From: Rhabditoides inermis
Taxonomy: Eukaryota; Nematoda; Chromadorea; Rhabditida; Rhabditidae
Direction: 5' to 3'
DNA: 64,000 nt
NCBI GenBank assembly: GCA_963966185.1
Contig: CAWZYM010000470.1
Location: 30,001-94,000 of the forward strand
Of this stretch, positions 10,880 through 23,464 are shown piece after piece. Position numbers and translations under genes: made by a program. Positions within the stretch are counted from its first letter, which is position 1. Each line of letters opens with the position of its first letter. The notes under the pieces are model-generated. The model searched no databases, was not told the DNA's origin, and saw only the letters and a program-made list of their open reading frames with translations.

Positions 10880-12240
10880 TACTTATTTCTACAAATTGAC
10901 TACTTTTTACGGATTATACTGTACTTAACATGGGCATCATAGTAAACATACATAACAGAGCTTACGGTAGGATAGTCAAATTGGGGAAAAAAGAACAAAC
11001 ATTCAAAAAGAAGACAATAAGCAAACTACAAATGTCGAATTTTAGACATGGGATGCAAATGGAGATTGTCTACTAAGTGGGATTTCATGTTACTGGTTTT
11101 CGCAGATTCAACAATATCAGATGGAAGTGAGTTCAAAACTTCATAAACTCTCTGAAAGAACGCACTGCTCCGAAGAAACGAGTCATATGATGGCAAAATA
11201 CTATATTTATGAGGTGTGCGCGACCGAGTTGAGACTAATGTAAAAAGACCAGAATAATTAAGAGCTGTTGTTTTAGTAATAACCTTGTGAATGTACACTG
11301 CGTCATTAATAAAGCGCCGTTCTTCAAGAGTTTGAAGGCCAAGAAGTTGTAATCGTTGGGGATAGGTGAGCGAGAACAAGCCAGCGCGGCGACATATTCG
11401 GCGCGTATAGTATCGCTGCACCGACTCGATCAAGTTCACTGATCCCACATCCTGAGGGTTCCACAATTCAGTAAAATATTCTAGCTTGCAGCGGAAATAC
11501 GTTGTGTAAGCTGTGACAAGAACAAGAACCTTCAAGTCTCTTCTACGATAAACTCTCAGAAAATCATTTATGACATTCAGGGTGCCTTTAACTCTTTAAA
11601 GATACAGTGGCCTATTTTTAACAATATTTAATGATTTATAGTCTACAAAAACACAAACAAACTTTAATTGGAACGGATAAACAAAGGTTCATCGTGTTTG
11701 ATAAACGCTCATCGGCAACTCTGATCGCAGAATTTCAAATTCCCGCTTGAAAAAACATAGCAAACCCGGTTTGTATCGATAGCTGCGCGTGTCTTGAGTA
11801 TATATACCGCACTCAATACATTTTCCGCAACTATCCCTCGTGGTATTGTGGATAGCATGCGCGGCTGCTGATGTGACTAACCCGGGTTTAATTCCCACCG
11901 CACCGGCATGTTTTGTGTAATTCCTCACGTGATTTCAACCCACTTTTCAACTGGTACCGTGTGTTTTCTTGGCGCGCAAATAAACGCGCGCAATTTGAAA
12001 ATTTACGATCAGCATGCTATTTGAATAGGCCCCTGTATCTTTAACAATGTTCGCAAAATGGTCTTCGAAAATCAAGGAGCCACACATAGTCACACCAAGG
12101 TCCCTTACAGAGTTAGAAGGTGCGAGCGTAGTGCCATGTGCTGTATGTTACTCATGTTTGGGATTGCGGCGGCCTATTTGCGTTTTCTCTGTACTGTCCC
12201 GATCACAAGCTTTGACCATTCGCCGTGACATAGCGTGACA
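10880..12240 (-). pseudogene. CR1-like LINE fragment A2 (reverse transcriptase C-terminus), left copy
   Basis: Minus-strand translation gives the region after the RT palm (SVRDLGVTMCGSL...HFANIV) and, beyond a nested TTAA element (11,600-12,040), VINDFLRVYRRRDLKV, TAYTTYFRCKLEY, RLQLLGLQTLEERRF and a C-terminal tail ending SKIRHL with a stop at 11,026. These are typical of the thumb and C-terminus of CR1/Jockey-like LINE ORF2. The N-terminal domains are missing, there is an in-frame stop near 12,150, and the element is dead. The inward part is mirrored at 25,001-25,931 and the outward part at 33,521-33,955. Confidence 0.75.
11600..12040. mobile_element. TTAA-flanked element with 18-bp terminal inverted repeats, left copy
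   Basis: The ends read AGATACAGTGGCCTATTT and, in reverse complement, AGATACAGGGGCCTATTC, flanked by TTAA at 11,596-11,599 and 12,041-12,044. It interrupts LINE A2. Inside, near 11,840-11,910, is a tRNA-like stretch with a B-box-like GGGTTTAATTCCC. The mirror copy is at about 25,200-25,640. Confidence 0.7.
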
Positions 12241-12695
12241 TTGATTATATATCGTTATCTGATCAAACTAAAAACAAACTAATAACACCATTAAATTCAG
12301 CATGTATGATTTGCCCGGAAAGCACATTTTAATCTCTTTCATTATTCAAATTGACACCCGGGTGCCCATGTGAGAAACACGATTCAGCATCACTAAATAT
12401 CACAGTAAAGTTTATGTCATTCATCAAGATATTTCGATGCAAAGTGGCTGTCTCAAATTGACATCTTTCGATCTATACACTTTTCACTGGCTCAATGACG
12501 TCCGATCGAAATGAGATTTGCACCACTGAACTTCCCGTGTTTTGTTTCATCTTATTATTACTCAGTTTCAGCATTTAGTTTTCATGATTTTCACAACTTT
12601 TTCACACAGGGCGGGCGTGGAGGAGTCGCGTCTCTCTGGCTGTGCCCTGCCATAGGCGGGCGAGACTGCGACGCGATAACATTTATGACTTCCCC
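12240..12695. other. Unidentified insertion between two LINE fragments
   Basis: It separates LINE A2 from LINE A1 and has a GC-rich patch (near 12,608-12,680) but no exon. The right-arm equivalent (about 24,460-25,000) carries about 78 extra bases near 24,770-24,845 and a small duplication of CATTTGATTGGGGG at its edge. Confidence 0.45.
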
Positions 12696-13680
12696 CAATC
12701 AAATGTAGGGTTCCAGAGCGCGGTACAATATTCTAGTTTACAGCGAAAGTAGGTAGTGTACGCAGTAATCAGAAGAGTGGGGCTTCGTGTTTTGTATGTG
12801 CGAAGGAAATCATTTATAGAATAGAGGGTTTGCTGAACAATTTGTTTTAGATGATCACGGAACAACAAGTTATTATTCACGAGAATACCAAGATCTTTGG
12901 CAGCATCTATTGATTTGAGAACGCAGCCGTGAGCTGTATAAGTGTGCCTTGGATTCCGCTTGCCTATATATATATATGCAATGTTTGTGTTTTCTCAGTG
13001 GATATCTGAAGACCCCAAGTGGCTGACCAAGCTGCGACTGTGTCGATAGCTTTTTGAAAGGTAGTTGCAGCAGTAGTGCTGGTATAATTGAAATGATAAG
13101 AAATTTTCAGATCGTCAGCGTAAAGCGCATGATAAACATCTTTTGGAAGGTTATCTGGAATGTTATCAATGAAAACGTTGAACAACAGGGGACCAAGACA
13201 TGAGCCTTGTGGAACGCCACAATCAACGACACGCGGTTAAGAACGCCTTGAGCCGATCATGATAGACTGTTTGCGATTTTTGAGAAATTCGATTATCCAG
13301 CCAAGTTTCCGCGAATACCGAGGTAATAGGCGGGGGCGTTTGATAGCCGGAGCGACAAGCGGAATATTTGAATCAATAATGCCATTTATGATTTCGTAAA
13401 ACTTAGATGCAGCTTGCTCTACCGTATTTCCAATAAAAACTTGTGTCTATCGAATAGAATCTATAGCATTGTTTATAACATCCCAATTTGCTTTTTTTGA
13501 AATTTCTCATGAAATGAGGATTTTGTTGTTCGGGAGTGCCTTCGATGCGCAATACAAATTCAACGGGTAGGTGATCGCATGTGCTGAAACGATCATAAGT
13601 AGACGCGCGTACTAGTTACAAGAGATGAATTGTCGACCAGGATTATATCAAGAGTGTTTGATTTTATGCCAGTTCGTTTA
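12696..13680 (-). pseudogene. CR1-like LINE fragment A1 (endonuclease remnant plus RT), left copy
   Basis: Read on the minus strand from the satellite edge, it begins with an endonuclease remnant (TLLDIILVDNSSLV, then CDHLPVEFVLRIEGT). An apparent internal deletion joins this to the RT core (PQGSCLGPLLFNVFIDNIP and the catalytic YADD motif), followed by NDFLRTYKTRSPTLLITAYT and LWNP, where it stops at the 12,240-12,695 insertion. Frameshifts and stops are present. The mirror copy is 23,465-24,456. It is related to LINE A2 but is a separate copy. Confidence 0.75.
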
Positions 13681-16600
13681 TCTTGCACGGTTTACCCTGC
13701 ACGACTCCATCTGCACGGCTTATCCTGCAAGGCTTATTCTGCACGGTTCATCCTGCACGGCTCATCCTGCACGGCTCATCCTGCACGGCTCATCCTGCAC
13801 GGCTCATCCTGCACGGCTCATCCTGCACGGCTCATCCTGCACGGTTTATCCTGCACGGCTTAACCTGCACGGCTTATCCTGCACGGCTTATCCTGCACGG
13901 CTCATCCTGCACGGCTCATCCTGCACGGCTCATCCTGCACGGCTCATCCTGCACGGCTCATCCTGCACGGCTCATCCTGCACATCCTACACGGCTCATCC
14001 TGCACGGTTTATCCTGCACGGCTCAACCTGCACGGCTCATCCTGCACGGCTTATCCTGCACGGCTCATCCTGCACGGCTCATCCTGCACGGATCATCCTG
14101 CACGGCTCATCCTGCACGGCTCATCCTGCACGGCTCATCCTGCACGGCTCATCCTGCACGGCTCATCCTGCACGGCTCATCCTGGCTTATCCTGCACGGC
14201 TCATCCTGCACGGCTCATCCTGCACGGCTCATCCTGCACGGCTCATCCTGCACGGCTCATCCTGCACGGTTTATCCTGCACGGCTTAACCTGCACGGCTT
14301 ATCCTGCACGGCTTATCCTGCACGGCTCATCCTGCACGGCTCATCCTGCACGGCTCATCCTGCACGGCTCATCCTGCACGGCTCATCCTTCACGGCGCAT
14401 CCTGCACGGCTCATCCTGCACGGCTCATCCTGCACGGCTTATCCTGCACGGCTCATCCTGCACGGCTCATCCTGGCTCATCCTGCACGGCTCATCCTGCA
14501 CGGCTCATCCTGCACGGCTCATCCTGGCTCATCCTGCACGGCTCATCCTGCACGGCTCATCCTGCACGGCTCATCCTGCACGGTTTATCCTGCACGGCTC
14601 ATCCTGCACGGCTCATCCTGCACGGTTTATCCTGCACGGCTTAACCTGCACGGCTTATCCTGCACGGCTTATCCTGCACGGCTCATCCTGCACGGCTCAT
14701 CCTGCACGGCTCATCCTGCACGGCTCATCCTGCACGGCTCATCCTTCACGGCTCATCCTGCACGGCTCATCCTGCACGGCTCATCCTGCACGGCTTATCC
14801 TGCACGGCTCATCCTGCACGGCTCATTCTGGCTCATCCTGCACGGCTCATCCTGCACGGCTCATCCTGCACGGCTCATCCTGGCTCATCCTGCACGGCTC
14901 ATCCTGCACGGCTAATCCTGCACGGCTCATCCTGCACGGTTTATCCTGCACGGCTCAACCTGCACGGCTTATCCTGCACGGCTTATCCTGCACGGCTCAT
15001 CCTGCACGGCTCATCCTGCACGGCTCATCCTGCACGGCTCATCCTGTACGTCTCATCCTGCACGGCTTATCCTGCACGGCTCATCCTGCACGGCTCATCC
15101 TGCACGGCTCATCCTGCACGGCTCATCCTGCACGGCTCATCCTGCACAGTTCATCCTGCACGGTTTATCCTGCACGGCTTATCCAGCACAGCTTATCCTG
15201 TACGGCTCATCCTGTACGGCTTATCCTGCATGGCTCATCCTGCACGGCTTATCCTGCACGGTTCAACCTGCACGACTTATCCTGCACGGCTTATCCTGCA
15301 CGGCTTATCCTGCACGGCTTATCCTGCACGGCTCAACCTGCACGGCTCATCCTGCACGGTTTATCCTGCACGGCTCAACCTGCACGGCTCAACCTGCACG
15401 GCTCATCCTGCACGGCTCATCCTGCACGGCTCATCCTGCACGGCTTATCCTGCACGGCTTATCCTGCACGGTTAATCCTGCACGGCTCATCCTGCACGGC
15501 TCATCCTGCACGGCTCAACCTGCACGGCTTATCCTGCACGGTTTATCCTGCACGGCTCATCCTGCACGGCTCAACCTGCACGGCTCATCCTGCACGGCTC
15601 ATCCTGCACGGCTTATACTGCACGGTTTATCTTGGGGCTCATCCTGCACGGCTCATCCTGCACGGTTCATCCTGCACGGTTTATCCTGCACGGTTTATCC
15701 TGCACGGCTCATCCTACACGGTTTATCCTGCACGGTTTATCCTGCACGGCTCATCCTGCATGGCTCATCCTGCACGGTTCATCCTGCACGGTTTATCCTG
15801 CACGGTTTATCCTGCACGGCTCATCCTACACGGTTTATCCTGCACGGTTTATCCAGCACGGCTCATCCTACACGGTTTATCCTGCACGGCTCATCCTGCA
15901 CGGCTCATCCTACACGGCTTATCCTGCACGGCTCATCCTGCACGGCTCAACCTGCACGGCTCATCCTGCACGGCTCATCCTGCACGGCTCATCCTGCACG
16001 GCTCATCCTGCACGGCTTATCCTGCACGGTTTATCCTGCACGGCTCATCCTGCACGGCTCATCCTGCACGGCTCATCCTGCACGGCTCAACCTGCACGGC
16101 TCATCCTGCACGGCTCATCCTGCACGGCTCATCCTGCACGGCTCATCCTGCACGGCTCATCCTGGCTCATCCTGCACGGCTCATCCTGCACGGCTCATCC
16201 TGCACGGCTCATCCTGCACGGTTTATCCTGCACGGCTCAACCTGCACGGCTTATCCTGCACGGCTTATCCTGCACGGCTCATCCTGCACGGCTCATCCTG
16301 CACGGCTCATCCTGCACGGCTCATCCTGCACGGCTCATCCTGCACGGCTCATCCTGCACGGCTCATCCTGCACGGCTCATCCTGCACGGCTCATCCTGCA
16401 CGGCTCATCCTGCACGGCTCATCCTGGCTCATCCTGCACGGCTCGTCCTGCACGGCTCATCCTGCACGGTTTATCCTGCACGGCTCAACCTGCACGGCTC
16501 ATCCTGCACGGCTTATCCTGCACGGCTCATCCTGCACGGCTCATCCTGCACGGCTCATCCTGCACGGCTCATCCTGCACGGCTCATCCTGCACGGCTCAT

Positions 16601-17336
16601 CCTGCACGGCTCATCCTGCACGGCTCATCCTGGCTCATCCTGCACGGCTCATCCTCCACGGCTCATCCTGCACGGCTCATCCTGCACGGCTTATCCTGCA
16701 CGGCTCATCCTGCACGGCTTATCCTGCACGGCTCATCCTGCACGGCTCATCCTGCACGGCTCATCCTGCACGGCTCATCCTGCACGTCTCATCCTGCACG
16801 GCTTATCCTGCACGGCTCATCCTGCACGGCTCATCCTGCACGGCTTATCCTGTACGGCTCATCCTGTACGGCTCAACCTGCACGGCTCATCCTGCACGGC
16901 TCATCCTGCACGGCTCATCCTGCACGGCTCATCCTGCACGGCTCATCCTGCACGGCTCATCCTGCACGGCTCATCCTGCACGGCTCATCCTGCACGGCTC
17001 ATCCTGCACGGCTCATCCTGGCTCATCCTGCACGGCTTATCCTGCAAGGCTTATTCTGCACGGTTTATCCTGCACGGTTTATCCTGCACGGCTCATCCTG
17101 CACGGCTTATCCTGCACGGCTCATCCTGCACGGCTCATCCTGCACGGCTCATCCTGCACGGTTTATCCTGCACGGTTTATCCTGCACGGCTCATCCTACA
17201 CGGTTTATTCTGCACGGTTTATCCTGCACGGTTTATCCTGCACGGCTCATCCTACACGGTTTATTCTGCACGGTTTATCCAGCACGGCTCATCCTACACG
17301 GTTTATCCTGCACGGCTCATCCTGCACGGCTCATCC
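13681..17336 (+). repeat. 14-bp satellite, left arm
   Basis: The consensus monomer is TGCACGGCTCATCC, with common variants CTTATCC, TTTATCC and CTCAACC, and shortened units that delete a few bases (CATCCTGGCTCATCC). It runs without interruption from the LINE A1 endonuclease remnant to the palindrome axis. The monomer has no stop in any plus-strand frame and 14 is not a multiple of 3, so all three frames give the same cyclic 14-residue peptide (HPARLILHGSSCTA). The long frames are a by-product of this. Confidence 0.98.
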
Positions 17337-17351
17337 GATGAGCCGTGCAGG
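17321..17351. repeat. Axis of the giant palindrome
   Basis: The monomer runs CCTGCACGGCTCATC up to 17,335, one base (C, 17,336) is unpaired, and the exact reverse complement starts at 17,337. There is no real loop, so this is a near-zero-spacer inverted junction between two satellite arrays. Confidence 0.97.
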
Positions 17352-20300
17352 ATGAGCCGTGCAGGATGAGCCATGCAGGATGAGCCGTGCAGGATGAGCC
17401 GTGCAGGATGAGCCGTGCAGGATGAGCCGTGCAGGATGAGCCGTGAGCCGTATGAGCCGTGCAGGATGAGCCGTGCAGGATGAGCCGTGCTGGATGAGCC
17501 GTGCAGGATGAGCCGTGCAGGATGAGCCGTGCAGGATGAGCCGTGCAGGATGAGCCGTGCAGGATGAGCCGTGCAGGATGAGCCGTGCAGGTTGAGCCGT
17601 ACAGGAGAGCCGTACAGGATAAGCCGTGCAGGATGAGCCGTGCAGGATGAGCCGTGCAGGATGAGCCAGGATGAGCCGTGCAGGATGAGCCGTGCAGGAT
17701 GAGCCGTGCAGGATGAGCCGTGCAGGATGAGCCAGGATGAGCCGTGCAGGATGAGCCGTGCAGGATGAGCCGTGCAGGATAAGCCGTGCAGGATAAGCCG
17801 TGCAGGTTGAGCCGTGCAGGATAAACCGTGCAGGATGAGCCGTGCAGGATGAGCCGTGCAGGATGAGCCGTGCAGGATGAGCCAGGATGAGCCGTGCAGG
17901 ATGAGCCGTGCAGGATGAGCCGTGCAGGATGAGCCGTGCAGGATGAGCCGTGCAGGTTGAGCCGTGCAGGATGAGCCGTGCAGGATGAGCCGTGCAGGAT
18001 GAGCCGTGCAGGATGAGCCGTGCAGGATAAACCGTGCAGGATAAGCCGTGCAGGATGAGCCGTGCAGGATGAGCCGTGCAGGGTGAGCCGTGCAGGATGA
18101 GCCATGCAGGTTGAGCCGTGCAGGATGAGCCGTGCAGGATAAGCCGTGTAGGATGAGCCGTGCAGGATGAGCCGTGCAGGATAAACCGTGTAGGATGAGC
18201 CGTGCTGGATAAACCGTGCAGAATAAACCGTGTAGGATGAGCCGTGCAGGATAAACCGTGCAGGATAAACCGTGCAGGATGAACCGTGCAGGATGAGCCA
18301 TGCAGGATGAGCCGTGCAGGATAAACCGTGCAGGATAAACCGTGTAGGATGAGCCGTGCAGGATAAACCGTGCAGGATAAACCGTGCAGGATGAGCCGTG
18401 CAGGATGAGCCGTGCAGGATGAGCCGTGCAGGATAAGCCGTGCAGGATGAGACGTGCAGGATGAGCCGCGCAGGATGAGCCGTGCAGGATGAGCCGTGCA
18501 GGATGAGCCGTGCAGGATAAGCCGTGCAGGATGAGCCGTGCAGGATAAGCCGTGCAGGATAAGCCGTGCAGGATGAGCCGTGCAGGATGAGCCGTGCAGG
18601 ATGAGCCGTGCAGGATGAGCCAGGATGAGCCGTGCAGGATGAGCCGTGCAGGATGAGCCGTGCAGGATGAGCCGTGCAGGATGAGCCGTGCAGGATGAGC
18701 CGTGCAGGATGAGCCGTGCAGGATGAGCCGTGCAGGATGAGCCGTGCAGGATAAGCCGTGCAGGATGAGCCGTGCAGGTTGAGCCGTGCAGGATAAACCG
18801 TGCAGGATGAGCCGTGCAGGATGAGCCGTGCAGGATGAGCCGTGCAGGATGAGCCAGGATGAGCCGTGCAGGATGAGCCGTGCAGGATGAGCCGTGCAGG
18901 ATGAGCCAGGATGAGCCGTGCAGGATGAGCCGTGCAGGATAAGCCGTGCAGGATGAGCCGTGCAGGATGAGCCGTGCAGGATGAGCCGTGAAGGATGAGC
19001 CGTGCAGGATGAGCCGTGCAGGATGAGCCGTGCAGCAAGAGCCGTGCAGGATAAGCCGTGCAGGATAAGCCGTGCAGGTTAAGCCGTGCAGGATAAACCG
19101 TGCAGGATGAGCCGTGCAGGATGAGCCGTGCAGGATGAGCCGTGCAGGATGAGCCGTGCAGGATGAGCCGTGCAGGATGAGCCAGGATGAGCCGTGCAGG
19201 ATGAGCCGTGCAGGATAAACCGTGCAGGATGAGCCGTGCAGGATTAGCCGTGCAGGATGAGCCGTGCAGGATGAGCCAGGATGATCCGTGCAGGATGAGC
19301 CGTGCAGGATAAGCCGTGCAGGATGAGCCGTGCAGGATGAGCCGTGCAGGATGAGCCGTGAAGGATGAGCCGTGCAGGATGAGCCGTGCAGGATGAGCCG
19401 TGCAGGATGAGCCGTGCAGGATGAGCCGTGCAGGATGAGCCAGGATGAGCCGTGCAGGATGAGCCGTGCAGGATAAACCGTGCAGGATGAGCCGTGCAGG
19501 ATGAGCCGTGCAGGATGAGCCGTGCAGGATGAGCCGTGCAGGATGAGCCAGAATGAGCCGTGCAGGATGAGCCGTGCAGGATGAGCCGTGCAGGATGAGC
19601 CGTGCAGGATGAGCCAGGATGAGCCGTGCAGGATGAGCCGTGCAGGATAAACCGTGCAGGATGAGTCGTGCAGGATTAGCCGTGCAGGATGAGCCGTGCA
19701 GGATGAGCCGTGCAGGATGAGCCAGAATGAGCCGTGCAGGATGAGCCGTGCAGGATAAGCCGTGCAGGATGAGCCGTGCAGGATGAGCCGTGCAGGATGA
19801 GCCGTGAAGGATGAGCCGTGCAGGATGAGCCGTGCAGGATGAGCCGTGCAGGATGAGCCGTGCAGGATGAGCCGTGCAGGATAAGCCGTGCAGGATAAGC
19901 CGTGCAGGTTAAGCCGTGCAGGATAAACCGTGCAGGATGAGCCGTGCAGGATGAGCCGTGCAGGATAAACCGTGCAGGATGAGCCGTGCAGGATGAGCCG
20001 TGCAGGATGAGCCGTGCAGGATGAGCCAGGATGAGCCGTGCAGGATGAGCCGTGCAGGATGAGCCGTGCAGGATGAGCCAGGATGAGCCGTGCAGGATGA
20101 GCCGTGCAGGATAAGCCGTGCAGGATGAGCCGTGCAGGATGAGCCGTGCAGGAAGAGCCGTGCAGGATAAGCCGTGCAGGATAAGCCGTGCAGGTTAAGC
20201 CGTGCAGGATAAACCGTGCAGGATGAGCCGTGCAGGATGAGCCGTGCAGGATGAGCCGTGCAGGATGAGCCGTGCAGGATGAGCCGTGCAGGATGAGCCA

Positions 20301-23300
20301 AGATGAGCCGTGCAGGATGAGCCGTGCAGGATGAGCCGTGCAGGATGAGCCGTGCAGGATGAGCCGTGCAGGATGATCCGTGCAGGATGAGCCGTGCAGG
20401 ATGAGCCGTGCAGGATAAGCCGTGCAGGATGAGCCGTGCAGGTTGAGCCGTGCAGGATAAACCGTGCAGAATGAGCCGTGTAGGATGAGCCGTGCAGGAT
20501 GAGCCAGGATGAGCCGTGCAGGATGAGCCGTGCAGGATGAGCCGTGCAGGATGAGCCGTGCAGGATGAGCCGTGCAGGATGAGCCGTGCAGGATGAGCCG
20601 TGCAGGATGAGCCGTGCAGGTTGAGCCGTGCAGGTTGAGCCGTGCAGGATAAACCGTGCAGGATGAACCGTGCAGGTTGAGCCGTGCAGGATAAGCCGTG
20701 CAGGATAAGCCGTGCAGGATAAGCCGTGCAGGATAAGTCGTGCAGGTTGAACCGTGCAGGATAAGCCGTGCAGGATGAGCCATGCAGGATAAGCCGTACA
20801 GGATGAGCCGTACAGGATAAGCCGTGCTGGATAAGCCGTGCAGGATAAACCGTGCAGGATGAACTGTGCAGGATGAGCCGTGCAGGATGAGCCGTGCAGG
20901 ATGAGCCGTGCAGGATAAGCCGTGCAGGATGAGCCGTGCAGGATAAGCCGTGCAGGATGAGACGTGCAGGATGAGCCGTGCAGGATGAGCCGTGCAGGAT
21001 GAGCCGTGCAGGATAAGCCGTGCAGGATAAGCCGTGCAGGTTGAGCCGTGCAGGATAAACCGTGCAGGATGAGCCGTGCAGGATGAGCCGTGCAGGATGA
21101 GCCGTGCAGGATGAGCCAGGATGAGCCGTGCAGGATGAGCCGTGCAGGATGAGCCGTGCAGGATGAGCCAGGATGAGCCGTGCAGGATGAGCCGTGCAGG
21201 ATAAGCCGTGCAGGATGAGCCGTGCAGGATGAGCCGTGCAGGATGAGCCAGAATGAGCCGTGCAGGATGAGCCGTGCAGGATAAGCCGTGCAGGATGAGC
21301 CGTGCAGGATGAGCCGTGCAGGATGAGCCGTGAAGGATGAGCCGTGCAGGATGAGCCGTGCAGAATGAGCCGTGCAGGATGAGCCGTGCAGGATGAGCCG
21401 TGCAGGATAAGCCGTGCAGGATAAGCCGTGCAGGTTAAGCCGTGCAGGATAAACCGTGCAGGATGAGCCGTGCAGGATGAGCCGTGCAGGATAAACCGTG
21501 CAGGATGAGCCGTGCAGGATGAGCCGTGCAGGATGAGCCGTGCAGGATGAGCCAGGATGAGCCGTGCAGGATGAGCCGTGCAGGATGAGCCGTGCAGGAT
21601 GAGCCAGGATGAGCCGTGCAGGATGAGCCGTGCAGGATAAGCCGTGCAGGATGAGCCGTGCAGGATGAGCCGTGCAGGAAGAGCCGTGCAGGATAAGCCG
21701 TGCAGGATAAGCCGTGCAGGTTAAGCCGTGCAGGATAAACCGTGCAGGATGAGCCGTGCAGGATGAGCCGTGCAGGATGAGCCGTGCAGGATGAGCCGTG
21801 CAGGATGAGCCGTGCAGGATGAGCCAAGATGAGCCGTGCAGGATGAGCCGTGCAGGATGAGCCGTGCAGGATGAGCCGTGCAGGATGAGCCGTGCAGGAT
21901 GATCCGTGCAGGATGAGCCGTGCAGGATGAGCCGTGCAGGATAAGCCGTGCAGGATGAGCCGTGCAGGTTGAGCCGTGCAGGATAAACCGTGCAGAATGA
22001 GCCGTGTAGGATGAGCCGTGCAGGATGAGCCAGGATGAGCCGTGCAGGATGAGCCGTGCAGGATGAGCCGTGCAGGATGAGCCGTGCAGGATGAGCCGTG
22101 CAGGATGAGCCGTGCAGGATGAGCCGTGCAGGATGAGCCGTGCAGGTTGAGCCGTGCAGGTTGAGCCGTGCAGGATAAACCGTGCAGGATGAACCGTGCA
22201 GGTTGAGCCGTGCAGGATAAGCCGTGCAGGATAAGCCGTGCAGGATAAGCCGTGCAGGATAAGTCGTGCAGGTTGAACCGTGCAGGATAAGCCGTGCAGG
22301 ATGAGCCATGCAGGATAAGCCGTACAGGATGAGCCGTACAGGATAAGCCGTGCTGGATAAGCCGTGCAGGATAAACCGTGCAGGATGAACTGTGCAGGAT
22401 GAGCCGTGCAGGATGAGCCGTGCAGGATGAGCCGTGCAGGATAAGCCGTGCAGGATGAGCCGTGCAGGATAAGCCGTGCAGGATGAGACGTGCAGGATGA
22501 GCCGTGCAGGATGAGCCGTGCAGGATGAGCCGTGCAGGATAAGCCGTGCAGGATAAGCCGTGCAGGTTGAGCCGTGCAGGATAAACCGTGCAGGATGAGC
22601 CGTGCAGGATGAGCCGTGCAGGATGAGCCGTGCAGGATGAGCCAGGATGAGCCGTGCAGGATGAGCCGTGCAGGATGAGCCGTGCAGGATGAGCCAGGAT
22701 GAGCCGTGCAGGATGAGCCGTGCAGGATAAGCCGTGCAGGATGAGCCGTGCAGGATGAGCCGTGAAGGATGAGCCGTGCAGGATGAGCCGTGCAGGATGA
22801 GCCGTGCAGGATGAGCCGTGCAGGATGAGCCGTGCAGGATGAGCCGTGCAGGATAAGCCGTGCAGGTTAAGCCGTGCAGGATAAACCGTGCAGGATGAGC
22901 CGTGCAGGATGAGCCGTGCAGGATGAGCCGTGCAGGATGAGCCGTGCAGGATGAGCCGTGCAGGATGAGCCGTGCAGGATGAGCCGTGCAGGATGAGCCG
23001 TGCAGGATAAGCCGTGCAGGATAAGCCGTGCAGGTTAAGCCGTGCAGGATAAACCGTGCAGGATGAGCCGTGCAGGATGAGCCGTGCAGGATGAGCCGTG
23101 CAGGATGAGCCGTGCAGGATGAGCCGTGCAGGATAAACCGTGCAGGATGAGCCGTGTAGGATGTGCAGGATGAGCCGTGCAGGATGAGCCGTGCAGGATG
23201 AGCCGTGCAGGATGAGCCGTGCAGGATGAGCCGTGCAGGATGAGCCGTGCAGGATAAGCCGTGCAGGATAAGCCGTGCAGGTTAAGCCGTGCAGGATAAA

Positions 23301-23464
23301 CCGTGCAGGATGAGCCGTGCAGGATGAGCCGTGCAGGATGAGCCGTGCAGGATGAGCCGTGCAGGATGAGCCGTGCAGGATGAGCCGTGCAGGATGAACC
23401 GTGCAGAATAAGCCTTGCAGGATAAGCCGTGCAGATGGAGTCGTGCAGGGTAAACCGTGCAAGA
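17337..23464 (-). repeat. 14-bp satellite, right arm
   Basis: This is the same satellite in the opposite orientation (GGATGAGCCGTGCA on the plus strand), 6.1 kb long against 3.7 kb on the left. Minus-strand frames are open for up to 1,150 codons for the reason given for the left arm; the plus strand has TGA in every monomer. It ends at the same LINE A1 endonuclease junction as the left array. It contains a 1,526-bp direct duplication. Confidence 0.98.
19700..22740. repeat. 1,526-bp higher-order duplication inside the right satellite array
   Basis: The same series of variant monomers recurs at a spacing of 1,526 bp, which is exactly 109 monomers of 14 bp. Examples are the runs at about 20,761-20,830 and 22,287-22,356, and a variant GGAAGAGCC monomer near 20,152 and 21,678. 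The outer limits are approximate. Confidence 0.85.

Larger units (their letters stand above)
1..17336 (+). repeat. Left arm of giant compound inverted duplication
   Basis: This arm pairs, in reverse complement, with 17,337-43,030. Matching landmarks keep order: position 1 pairs with 43,030, 2,461 with 40,576, 5,606 with about 36,322, 9,903 with about 34,926, 11,310 with about 25,930 and 13,681 with 23,464. The sums of paired coordinates shift in steps (43,030-43,038, then 41,880-41,928, 44,829, 37,240 and 37,145), and each step marks an insertion or deletion in one arm. Between the steps the stretches compared by eye are nearly identical. The arm is open at the left edge, so the true end of the palindrome is not seen. 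Confidence 0.95.

Noticed and set aside
13681..23464. CRISPR array
   Set aside because: Repeats are contiguous 14-mers without unique spacers or cas genes, in a eukaryotic context.
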